From Ficedula albicollis (taxonomy: Eukaryota > Chordata > Aves > Passeriformes > Muscicapidae): DNA of 64,000 nt. How positions within the stretch are numbered: the first letter of the stretch is position 1; each line of letters starts with the position of its first letter. The notes beneath the pieces were generated by a model that ran no database searches, was not told the DNA's origin, and worked only from the letters and a program-made list of their open reading frames with translations. Location: NCBI RefSeq assembly GCF_000247815.1, contig NC_021678.1, forward strand, positions 27,079,062 to 27,143,061, read 5' to 3'. Of the stretch, positions 13,484 through 64,000 are shown piece after piece. The translations under genes and the position numbers were made by a program.

Positions 13484-16400
13484 AGTGTGGAGCCTTTTTG
13501 TCCCGACTGCTCTGGACTTTGGTACATGACCTGGCACTTAGTGCAGGGAAGTACTTCCAGAGAGCAGCAAAGCTGGTGACCAGTGAAGAGATGGATTCCA
13601 AAGCTTCAAACCCAGCAGTGATGTCCATGTGCCTGCCCATTTGTCCTGGAAGGGCATGGTTATGTCAGAAGCTGGGATGGGATGTCCTGGGAGATCTGCC
13701 TGGTTCTGCAAGCACACAACCTTCAAAATCTTTAGAAACTCATTTGCTTATTTATGGTGACTCCACATGTAATTGCACATAGATTTGTATTTAGGTGGCT
13801 ATAGTTACAGATGTGCTTGCAGTTTTAAGACACCACAGGTGAAGTGTAAGGAAGCCCTCAGAGATGGTCTAAATGGAGTTGTTGCCCCCTTGGACTGATG
13901 TTTGTTCAGTTATTCCCTTGACCCGCAGGTTTTGCTCGAATGCGAGGCTGGGTTATGCAAGGCTGTTTGGCAGCCGTGGAAGCAGCAAACAGTCGGGATG
14001 GTCTTGGCTGCAGTCCTGTGGCAGATGAAGATGTTCTAAAGGGCTTGGAGGGCTGTCAGAGCCCAGGCCTCCTCCTTAGCCAGCTCCACAGGCTCAGGCT
14101 GTGCCTGCAGTGAACAAGCCGCTCCCTCAGTGTGAGAGGGGATTAGGGTGAACGCTGTGCCACATCCTGGGGTGTTGAAATCAGGCTAAATTGTTAGTCT
14201 GTGAACTACCATCTGCTGGCCATCCACTTACAGGACTGAGATGAATTTGATGGTCAGTCTTCTTTATTGAATAAGCCAACCAGGGTAGCTGGCACGATGT
14301 ACCATAACAGTATTGCCCTGGTGCCGTTGAGCACCCTGTACTCTGGAATAGCAGGTTTCTTCCCAAAGAAGAGAAGCTGTCTAGCTGGCATATTTCAGCA
14401 GCACTGCTTTTGTTGAGATAGATGAGGTGGTTTTTGATCTCTGGTGGAGTGATGGCTGGTTGTTCCCTTGCTGTCTCCATACCTCTGAATGAGGTTTTGT
14501 GTTCAGAGGAGCTGTGCAACCGCCGGTGACTGATTCAGCAGTTTGCTCCCAGCTGCTCCGTGGTGGCTGCAGTGGCAGAAGCTGAAATGCACTTATGCAC
14601 ATGAAAACTCTGTAGGTCAGATGTTTGAAGCTAGCAAATTGTAGGAGAGAATGTGCTTTGTTTGCAAGTGACTCGTTGGCTTAAGCTATTTGGGTTTCCA
14701 AATGAAAGTGGTGACTATGGTGGTTGGGTTTTTTTGGGTTGGCTTTTTTTTTTTTTCTTTTTTCTTTTTGCATATGTGGTATTGAGAATGGAAATTTGTT
14801 GTAGCCACTTGGGCTGAGCTTTAAATTTCATCCATTGCTTATTAATGTATTCATCTTTGTGTTGTATTGGAATATGAAATGTTTTTGAGGTGTCCCATGC
14901 TGCTCTAATTAAAAGGTAAATACTTCTAACAAGATAGAATATTTTTATTGTATGTTTGTTTATGAAGAGGTGTTGCTGCAATTACCAGATAGCATTTGAA
15001 CTCTGCCTTGTTGTTAAGAATCCCTTATGGCTGACTAATCAGAAACACTTAGATCAGAATTGCAGTCTCAGAACATTTTATTTATTATGTAGTAGTAGAA
15101 TAATTGTCTGCTTACTCCAGAGTGTCAAGTATGAGCTGATTCCTTATTTCTTCAACTTGTTTAACATTCGAAATGATCCTCTGCTGTTATTTAAGTTGAA
15201 AAGCCCTAGCTGTGGTGTGGGTTAAGTTTAGTACAAACACAGAATCCAGAGAAAAATAATTCCTATTGTGATAAAAAGTTTTACATGTAGTAAAAAAATT
15301 TATTTTCAAATGCGGGCCTGTATGTCTCTTGCTACATTACAGAAGTAAAATTCTGTTACAGTTGAGTGTAATGTGTTACACTTTAGTGAAAATGATGCCT
15401 TAGATATTATGTGCTTCGAATGTCAGAAATGTTTATGGTTTGAAGTGCCTGGTTTGGCTGCTGAAACACAGAAGGAGAGCCAGTAAGGGTTTAGGTGGAG
15501 CTGTAAAGTGACCATTTTGTAAGATGACGTGCCATGATGATTTTCCTTTGGCAGAGAAGACTGCTGTTGGTTCGCCTCGACACTTGAGAGGGAAATGTTT
15601 CAGCTGTGGGAGACTTTTATTTCATTTAACAATTTCTTTTTCAAGCCTTCTCTGTGAACTGACAGGAAACTTTCATATAATTGCAAGTCACAAGACACTT
15701 GAACACATCCTCTGGGAAGTGAGGGACTGCTGAGAGTAATTCATGCAGGGAAAGTCTGTTCTGGGGGGGTCCCACTGCTTTGCAGTAGTGGGTAGGAGAC
15801 AGTTAAGGCTTTTACAGCTTTACTTGAATAGCAGTTGGCTGCAATCCTTTATCTCAAGCCTCATATTGTGTTACATAGTGACCAGGAGACATCGGTATTT
15901 ATATTGCCAAATTGCAGTGATTAGTGTCGTTTTATTCCTAGAACTGCAAAATGTTCCTACATTACTATGCTTTTAGTAAAGCATTTATTGCATAAATGTT
16001 TTAGGTCATATTGCTCAGAAAAACTGAAATATATTTTTGATTACTTGTACATATTTAAAAAAAAACCCCAAAACATTAAAATATACAAGGTAAATATGTT
16101 CCTCTTTTCCCGACAGTAAGGCAGGTGATACAGTTTAGGCTGAAGTTTCATCAGTTACCGATGACAGAAAAAACTGAGTACATCTGGTTTATGTTCACCA
16201 GACATCAGGAGGAGTGAATCAAAATTCTGAAGATGGTTATTTAGAGCTATTTACAAATATTTTACTTTTAAAAAAATAATATTCGGAACAGGGAAGAGAT
16301 TATTTTCCCTAACTTCTCTAAAAGCTTTTTTTTCCCCCTGACATACTGTGCCAAGCAAGAGTTATTAAATTTTCCAAGTTCTCCAGGATATAATAGTTAA

Positions 16401-17580
16401 ATGTTTTTATGTCAATTAATATTGACAGGAAGTCAGTTTGAACAGCATTGGAAAATGGAAGTAGTTGGCAGAACTAGCTAATTTCACTGAATTTCCTTTT
16501 GCTAAAAATATATCTAAAAGAAGCTCTCCTTTTGAGATACAGTGAATGCTTGTTTGTCTGTAGTTTGGAATTGATGGTGACTCTTGTCCTTAAACCGAAA
16601 GGGCTTGAAAAATATGCATAACCTTTAGAAACATATTTAACTTCCTCTGTAGTATATGTAATTATACTCACGCCCACCAAAAGTTTACATATGTGTTTGA
16701 CTTGATGTGTGTGAGTAACCCCATCAGCTTGAATGATCTGCAGTAGTGTCCATGTAGAGCAACTTACGTGAAGTTGAACATTTAATTTCTTTCTAGGTAC
16801 AATTAAAGTTATTGCTGTCAAGCACAGTGAAATGGGTGCAGATTATTTGGAGCACTTGCACTGCCGAGCTGCTTTCAGCAGCATTAATCTCCAGCAGTCT
16901 TTCCTTTCCGAGTCTCTTTCTTAACCTCCTCCAGCTGCTGTGCACATAAGGAACAAAACAAATCTCTTGGTGGATCCTAAATTTGATTAAACTGAAAGCT
17001 CAAGTGAGCAGCAGCCCTTTGAGCATTTCACACTTCGGGGACTGCATGAGGAGCAGTGGCTGTTCTGGCACTGCTACACGTCTCTTTTCTGTATTATCGG
17101 ATTCAGAAACTGTGTTAGTTCTTGATTCTTTGTGTTACTGTTTCATAATGAAAACATGTTGTCAAGCCTTTTGGGCTTCCACCCTTTAGTCATCTGTGTT
17201 TTTGAATTGGGAGTCATTACGTTTCCTATTACCGGCGTTTTACAAGCCTGTAGATTATACATTGCTGAGAAGTAGTTTTAAATATAATCTGGTGAGGTTA
17301 GTAATCTTAAGGAGAGGCCAAATTAATGGATAGTGTAAAAGCTATGTCGAAATCTTAAGAATACAGTAAAGAGCTGGCTTGTGCTACTTTAGAAAACTCA
17401 ACAGTGCAAAAAATTTCCAAGTTAAAAACTGTTTTTGCTTGCTACTGCTAGAATTCAGCCATGGTTCATTGCAATAGAGTTGTCCAGAGCACAGGAACTG
17501 GAGGCAATCTTGGGCTTCTTTTGGGGGTAGAGGTTATTTTTAAAATTTTTTTATTTTTTAATTTTTTTTTTTTTTTTTAG

Positions 17581-17840
17581 TACTGCAGTATTTGCAGCAC
17601 GCTTGGTGATGCTGCAGCAGTAATGAATCAGGGTGGAGGACTGGAAGGCACCTCTTGAGGCAGGTTCTCGTTCAAATGTTGTTACTAAACAGCTGGATTT
17701 GCAGCTGAAGTAAAGTGCATTGTCCTTCTGATCATCTTTAAATAGATGTTCTTTATCCTTTAAAAATATATGAATGAATATATGTACACAGAGCAAAGTG
17801 TTCAGCTTTGTGTTCTCCATGTATATTTTTCTATTTGAAG
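17581..17840 (+). other. Candidate unconfirmed alternative 5' exon
   Basis: A run of 17 T residues followed by AG (17562-17580) makes a strong acceptor-like signal. It is followed 260 bases later by AAG|GTAAGC, a strong donor-like signal at 17840/17841. The segment lies about 1.2 kb before the first exon 2 copy. Splice-like signals arise by chance in long introns and the T run may be an ordinary homopolymer, so this is only a candidate noncoding exon. Confidence 0.12.
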
Positions 17841-19172
17841 GTAAGCATACACAGCATGACCACAGTTAAAAATGGTTACTTGAGCTTTGCTAAAAAATGT
17901 TTATAGTACTTGCTGATGGCTTAAGTAGGCAAAATATTATTTAATTAATTTTGATTACAAGCTTTATGAACTTGTGCAGGACAGTGACACAGCTCCTGTG
18001 GAAGCTTTAAGAGTAAACAAAGGTGACTGGGAAACAAGGGACCTTTCTTCAGCAATGCATCCTGCATATCAAAGCTAAAATGTGGATTAATATGGAGACA
18101 TGAAATTATATCTGCCAGCGATTGTTCAGTTTTCTTCCACAAAGATACATTTCCATGTTACTCAGAATCATGAAGTTCTTGGGCATGTGCTTTGAATTGA
18201 GATATGAAGGAAAGCTATTTTCCATGATGCATTATGATTTTGTAAAAATGTAAATGGGTCTTTATAGGTTTCAGATCTCTGTTCACTTATTAGGCTGCAT
18301 TGTAGTCATTGAGGGGGAAAATACAAGATATGGTATAGATATATTGTGTCCTACTCCCAAGAGAAATTCCTTCTTAATTTTGCTTATCTTGAAGCATAAT
18401 TCATTATTTATTCAGCTTTTTTATTCAGGCTTTCAGCTGACTTTTTGATAGCTGTATTTTAAAAATCCTTGTGCTTGGTTCTTCAAAGCATGTGAAGCTG
18501 GTGAGAACATTCTGCCCCACATGAAAAGAAGAGACCTGCAGTTCAGAGCTGGTCAAAAGAGAGATCTCAAGGCAAAATGTTTGTGTTACTGAAGCATATT
18601 AGATATTACTGTAGATTGAACTGAGATTCTTTTGTGTTGAAAGAATAAGCCTGTATGGGTTTGTTTGAAGAGGCAGGCACTTAAAATTATAGCAGATATT
18701 TATTGGCTGATTGGGCATTGAGGGAAGAGAGAATATTCGTGTTGGTGACCAGGGGGTTATTGTAAGAACTAGAATACATTGTTGTATTTTCAAATATAAG
18801 ATGTAAGATATTAACTCAAATGTAGTAGTGAAGGCAGTATTATGTTTAAGAATTTTGATTTTTCTTCCCTCGCATATACTAATTAGTACAGTTCTTGTAC
18901 CACAGTGGGTCTTGTGAGCAATATGTATAGTATTTTTGGTTTAGCCTAGGGTTTTTCATTGACATTTGAACAGAAGGACAAATCATTAACCTGAGTTAGT
19001 GAGCACAGGCTTGATGTAGAAACACTCCATATTTAACTGAAAGTTTTATATTTACGCTAACTTTGGTTTCTCTTCTCTATGTTCCAGAAATACTAATACG
19101 GAGCATTTGACCTGATCTCTGCAGCTGAATCTCCTGATAGTAGGATTAGGAAAGAGTGCCTTCAGAACCAAT

Positions 19173-19178
19173 ATGTAG
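19173..19178 (+). promoter_or_regulatory. Start-stop upstream ORF (ATG-TAG) in SHOC2 leader
   Basis: ATG followed at once by TAG, with A at -3, in the exon 2 leader. Start-stop elements can stall ribosomes and lower translation downstream. That role here is inference. The same element is in copy B at 23304-23309. Confidence 0.5.
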
Positions 19179-19181
19179 CAA

Positions 19182-19235
19182 ATGGGTGTCACACCTCTGA
19201 AGCTGCTGTCTGGGTTGAACACTTGCATGTTTTAA
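19182..19235 (+). promoter_or_regulatory. 17-codon upstream ORF in SHOC2 leader
   Basis: ATG at 19182 with C at -3 and G at +4 opens MGVTPLKLLSGLNTCMF and ends at TAA 19233-19235. It ends 84 nt before the SHOC2 start, so re-initiation is possible. The duplicate is at 23313-23366. Confidence 0.45.
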
Positions 19236-19290
19236 GGATCCTTGTTGCCTCAGCATTGAATTTTTCTTGTGGACTTCAGAAACAGATTTC

Positions 19291-59392
<40,102 letters not shown>

Positions 59393-59807
59393 TGCTCATC
59401 GACTTGTCCAATACACTGTACAAAATACAAACTGCATTAATGTTGTAATTGTCTGTATATGTATATATAATATAATATATGTGGTTTATATTATATTATA
59501 TATATATAAATATATAAATAATATAAAAAGGCAAATTTAAGACTGCATTATGTGTTTCTGCTAATAGAGGAATCATAGCCATTTAGATTTTTTTTTTATT
59601 CTGTAAAAATGCTTGTCTAAGTTTTCTTTGCTGAACTTGATGGAAGTTGTCTGAATAATCTGAAAATGCCAGTTCATTTAAAGCAATTGCCAATGAACTC
59701 AAAGTTTAAATTTAAGGGAAAAAAACAGTTTTGCTTAGATTTACTTTCAGTTAAGAGAAATGTATAACCTTTATATAATGAACTTTTTTGTTTTCCTCCC
59801 TCCCCCG

Positions 59808-59808
<1 letters not shown>

Positions 59809-59839
<31 letters not shown>

Positions 59840-59867
59840 GGGGGGGGGGGGTTTTTTTTTTTTTTTT
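59809..59867. repeat. T30-G13-T16 homopolymer block in the 3' UTR
   Basis: Thirty T (59809-59838), thirteen G (59839-59851) and sixteen T (59852-59867) in uninterrupted succession. The G run can form intermolecular or slipped G-quadruplex structures. Exact run lengths are likely unreliable because homopolymers are error-prone in assemblies. Confidence 0.85.
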
Positions 59868-60431
59868 GTGTCAAAACCTGAAAGGGTCACGTGCCCTGAG
59901 GTTGGGATTTTCTTTTAACTTATTTTGAGATTTGAAGCAAATGGTGTTTTTATATTGTTTACAGTCAGAGTAAATCACTGGATTTTGTTTTATTCTGATT
60001 TGCTCTGTTTTAATCAATCATATCTAGAGTTTATATGCCTCTGCTGATGAATTTTTATCAACCAGTTTGTATACTAAAAACATACTCATCAAAACAACTG
60101 GCAGGTGAAAAGGATGCAGTCAAAACAAAAAGAAAAAAAAAAGCTTGAATTCCTTTAAGTCTTGCTTCCCTGAGTTATCAGTTGCAGGCATAACATATCT
60201 GAACTGAGCCTTTTGCAGTTGGTCTTTTCTAGCACAAGTAAACCTTTTCAGATTGGTAAAAATGTGGAGTATCCTCAGTGAAGAGCGGTTTTCATTGTGT
60301 GAAGTAACAAGTCCATGAGGTCTAACAGTACAGTTAAGTGACAAGGAAATAATATATATGTACATTTTTATTACAATGTTGAGTCATAAACTACAACAGG
60401 CAATTTTAAGGATTCCTTATAGACCTTGTAC

Positions 60432-60437
60432 AATAAA
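60432..60437 (+). terminator. SHOC2: Proximal polyadenylation signal candidate (AATAAA)
   Basis: AATAAA in TGTACAATAAATGAATG, about 1.04 kb past the stop, followed within 30 bases by a U/GU-rich stretch (TGTGTCTTACTTTT). A reasonable cleavage site. Confidence 0.5.
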
Positions 60438-61788
60438 TGAATGTGTCTTACTTTTAAACACTGCAATATATGTAAGTTTTAAGGTTGGTTAACAATGTAC
60501 TATGGTTTTATATCTTGACTTGCCTTGTACCTCCTTCCATTATGGAACTTCTGTGTCCAAGCACAATATCTTCACACTGTGCTGTTTTGCTGCTGAACTA
60601 AATGCACTTTTCCCCACAGCTGGGGCACTTGCTTCGAAATATTCAGTTCAGTATCTTGATTATTCTTTTTTAAACTTCATCCTATCTGTTTCAGTATTAA
60701 ACCGATCTGTTAAAAAAGAGGCACCTTTTTCATTTGTGCAGAGATGTTGGTAGCTCAAGAGAAACACTGTAAGTAATGGACATTCAGTTGTATCATGAAT
60801 TTCTTGGCTGTTCAGAAGGCAGAAGATGCTTCAGGGGAGATTGATGCTATTGCTGTACTTGCAGGGCGAGTTGTCCTTTTTCAGGGGGGTAAGAACTTGA
60901 GGCAGTCACATTCCATGGTTACCCAAGAACTGTTCAGTTTATGCTCACTGGAATTGCTGCTGGGATAGTGTGACTTACAGGACTGTACCTTTTGCACAAA
61001 ATCAAATCAATGGATGCCATGGGAAATTTGTTTCACATGCAGAAGTTTGGGAATTTTATTTCTGGCTTTCAGGCATGCTTATTTAGACGTATTTCCTCGA
61101 TCTACTTGCATTTTGTTTTGTTGTATGTCTTTTCATTAACAAGAAGTAAGTTTTAAATGGAAGGCAGGTGGAGATATAAAACCTTAGAGGGCTTAAACAT
61201 GCTGTAAAACTATTGTAGATGTCACTGGATTTTACTAAGTAATGTTCTATTCTTTCTCACACACTCTGTCATTCCCCCCTCTTCCCATTTTTTTTTTACA
61301 TCTACTGTAGCTTTTCAGTTTAGACTTCAGTTTATAAAAAGCTAGTTCCTTACAGTTCTGCCTGAGTTAATCTTTCTCAGCACTAAGGTGTTAAAATATG
61401 AAGATGCTGAAATGCTTAGTATCAAGACTGTAATCTAAGTTCTGAATATACTGCAAAGTCTGTGTTTGTGCCCTCAGGTCACTAAGGGGGGAAACTGATT
61501 TGATTCTTATGGTTCCTTAAAGCAAAAGTGGCGACCCCTTGTGTTTCCAAACGTCTTGGTCTCACTCCCTGTCTGCTCCTCAATCCCGTTTTTATAAGAG
61601 TTGAAGGGATTGAATTTGTTTAGTTTGTAAATATGTTGATTATTCACCTTGTTAAGGTACATGGTTAATGACTGTATGATTGGAGCTGACCCTCTCTTAC
61701 ATAAATTCCTGTGGAGAAGTTGGCTACCAAAATAGTGCTCGTTACACTCACTTTAAAAACAAGCTATTCTTTTCAGTACACTTATAGG

Positions 61789-61798
61789 AATAAATAAA
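61789..61798 (+). terminator. SHOC2: Distal polyadenylation signal candidate (overlapping AATAAATAAA)
   Basis: Two overlapping AATAAA hexamers (61789-61794 and 61793-61798), about 2.4 kb past the stop, followed by GCTATGTTTTAATTC. The downstream element is weak, but the doubled hexamer is strong. Confidence 0.5.
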
Positions 61799-61815
61799 GC
61801 TATGTTTTAATTCAT

Positions 61816-64000
61816 TACTATATTAAAAACAGGATATTTTTTTCAAACTATCTTTGTACTAGTATGGTTGTTGCAATGCCAGATAATCCTGAGCCCTGTT
61901 TTAGGAGTTTAATTTTATACACTTTCAGGTGGATGCTTATTTTTTCAGTGTCTCAAGGGAGATTGGAATAACAGCAATGTGAGAGAATTTCTGGTACAGG
62001 AGAAATCAAGTCAGAAGAATCTGAAAAGTTCTTAGAAATTATCTGAAAGTTTAAAGCATTAAATACCTGGCACAGATTTGGAATACATGCATATAAATTC
62101 ATATAGGTACAATACATGGATTTATATCCAGATCTATACATAGATCCATATAAATCCAGCCATTTTGATCATTCAAAACAGTCTTACCTCCTGAAATAAC
62201 AGACTCTTGCATTTCCCAGGATGCTGGGTTGTTAACTGGTATAGATTCTAAATGGTTGTATTGCCTGGTGACATTCAGTTGAACACACATACTGGCTTAC
62301 ATAGGTTTAAGAATTTTATTTGCCCATATCAGTTAAAGTATAAATGGAAAGAACTTCATTCTGATAACTGTATGTATACATAAATACAAAAATGTATTTG
62401 TGTATCTATATGTGTATGAAAGCATAGACAAGGTGGAGAAATAAATTAATTATAGCATTTTTAAAAATAAGATTGAGAAACAAGCGATTCTCAGATACTT
62501 GTATTAAATACTTATCCTCCTTGCTATACTGAGGGAAAGAATTTAAAATGGTTATTGAAAAATGTGACAATCTTTACTTTGGGTGAAAATCATGACCTTG
62601 ATTGCTTGTCCGTAGCCAAAATATCAATTTTGTATGTGTCTGTGCCTGTGTACATACATACTCATGCCCCATAGACAGGATCCTGAATCATGCCTTGATT
62701 TAATTAGCTAAATTATTATAGACTATATAGTGTTATGGAAGTCTGGAGAGGTATAAAGCAGATCAGAGATTTCCTAAACCGTGAAAAGAAGGAACAGTTG
62801 CTATTGTGACTCACATTGGTCACATATTGCACTTTAATTTACTAAATAGGAATTTGTTTGATAATTCTTTGCAAACTGTTTTTAGCATAAGCCTGTTAAA
62901 TTTGTCTCTTGCTGTCCCATGTTCAAGTTTGTCACCAAAATTGTCTGGTATAAGTGCAGTGAAAATGCTGCTTGTAAAGTTGGGTCACACAGTTGTAAAA
63001 TTGGGATGTTTCATTTTGGCAGATGCCAATGGAAATGTTGACCTTCATACACCCTTTTTAGAAAGATTTGAATTGTAGAATATTTTCTTCAGTGCCTCTC
63101 TTTGATTTAGTATTTTTAGGAACTTGCATGTTTAGATATCTTGAAGGTTGTGTTTGCTAATGTACATGCTTAGACAATTGGTACTTAGATTGTCTCTGGT
63201 TAGTGCTTAAACCCATTGTGTCACCTGGAATTCAAGTGTCATCTTCAATTCTCAGAGTCTGAGAAAGAAATATCTTTTATTTAACAATTAGAAAACTTTG
63301 AGAGGTTATTTTTTCTCCCCCCAATTTTTTTTTTAACCCCAAAAATAAATTAAACTTCTGAATCAGCACAAATCCATATCAGGAGACTTTTCATATCTGG
63401 ATGCAATGAAGAATTTTCCTGTCAGTGTCACACCTCAGTTGTATCAAATAGTCATGCCAGAATAGCTTCTAGTTAGAAATGTGCAGTTGGCAGTAATTTG
63501 CACAATACAAACTTCAAGGCACAGTAAGGACGATTACAAACAAATGATAGGATCTACAAATGGGTTTGTTTTCACATTAGCAAATATAAAAAAATTATGT
63601 TTATTCTTATTCTGATTTAGATCTTAACCAGGACTGCAAAGGACCTTTGCTGTGGAAAAATATCAGACCACACTAATTCTGTGGTTAAAAGCTAAGTGAG
63701 AGTGTAAACAGTCTACAAAAATGTACTTTTAATCTGAATTATTGTAATGTTGTTATGTCTATATAAAAGATTGCCTTGCTTTTTTAAAAGAGTTATTCTG
63801 TATCAATGCTTTCATTATAAATAGTATATTTGTAAATAAGCTGCCACTGAGTCTTTTCGAAGTTTTCTAGTCTAACATTAACCTGGATATAAATCTACTT
63901 TTGCAGCACCTCAAATTGTTAAGAACTGCTTTCTCATTATATACTTACCACTCTTCAGAAGATCTCAAAATACAGATTTTCATGTGGAGCAGTTACAGGA
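61816..64000. other. Downstream flank, no gene recognised
   Basis: AT-rich DNA with further AATAAA motifs (for example 63344-63349) and a TGTAAATA site (63831), so a longer 3' UTR cannot be excluded. The open frames are short (at most 90 codons) and unrecognised. Confidence 0.6.

Larger units (their letters stand above)
1..18859. other. Upstream sequence, probable SHOC2 intron 1 (no exon recognised)
   Basis: AT-rich, CpG-poor DNA with stops in all frames at high density; the open frames are all under about 115 codons and none resembles a known protein. The first coding exon further on has a 5' UTR acceptor, so a noncoding exon 1 must lie upstream. I see no CpG island here that could be its promoter, so I infer this is intron 1, though intergenic sequence at the far left cannot be excluded. 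It contains small tandem duplications (10685, 11153, 13444), TA microsatellites (5883, 7966, 11046), a perfect hairpin (9821), several poly-T tracts, and mildly GC-richer patches near 3020-3130, 7210-7530 and 13920-14160. Confidence 0.6.
59393..61815 (+). other. SHOC2: SHOC2 3' UTR (extent inferred)
   Basis: Noncoding, AU-rich sequence after the stop codon. It contains an AT microsatellite (59453-59530), the T30-G13-T16 tract (59809-59867), Pumilio-type TGTANATA sites at 59460-59467 and 61626-61633, and polyadenylation hexamers at 60432 and 61789-61798. Human SHOC2 has a long 3' UTR, so either end is plausible. The end given assumes the distal site. Confidence 0.55.

Noticed and set aside
14181..14602. 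Minus-strand open frames in a GC-richer patch, considered as a retroelement remnant
   Set aside because: No reverse transcriptase, gag or LTR motif could be identified in the translation or flanks.
16474..16821. 115-codon minus-strand open frame in intron 1
   Set aside because: No homology recognised and no supporting signals.

Overview
This window is a piece of vertebrate nuclear DNA, almost certainly from a bird and probably a songbird (passerine). The DNA is AT-rich with long GT-AG introns, CpG is scarce and interspersed repeats are few. The one recognisable retroposon (about 34818-34920) has a tRNA-Ile-like head and a CR1-like tail, the design of the passerine TguSINE1 family. I recognise one protein-coding gene: SHOC2, on the + strand. 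It encodes the leucine-rich-repeat scaffold that joins MRAS and the PP1 catalytic subunit to remove the inhibitory phosphate from RAF kinases. Its eight coding exons together encode 582 residues, the same length as the human protein.

Layout. 1-19087: sequence upstream of the first coding exon, most likely SHOC2 intron 1; no exon or CpG-island promoter is visible, so the promoter probably lies before the window. 18860-22990 and 22991-27168: a head-to-tail tandem duplication of about 4.13 kb. It carries the start-codon exon (exon 2) twice, with its acceptor, 5' UTR, donor and flanking intron. 27169-37600: the rest of intron 2, with several short tandem duplications and the SINE. 37601-59392: coding exons 3-9. 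59393 to about 61815: probable 3' UTR with two polyadenylation-signal sites. From there to 64000: AT-rich flank with no recognised gene.

The main surprise is the exon-2 duplication. The copies differ at only seven substitutions that I found, plus a 47-bp local expansion, and they encode identical protein. If both copies were spliced into one mRNA, the frame would enter the second copy's 5' UTR and stop after a few codons, so a working transcript must use only one. The divergence is low enough to be allelic, so the duplication may be a false assembly duplication, a polymorphic copy-number variant or a very young real duplication. Read depth and junction-spanning reads would decide.

Other points of interest are three upstream ORFs in the exon-2 5' UTR, the last ending in an ATGA overlap with the SHOC2 start; a donor-like GTGAGT at the very start of exon 3; an unusual GAG acceptor at exon 7; an isolated CpG-dense patch in intron 3; a T30-G13-T16 tract in the 3' UTR; and an unusual number of recent-looking short tandem duplications. 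I found no prokaryotic features, CRISPR arrays or viral genes.
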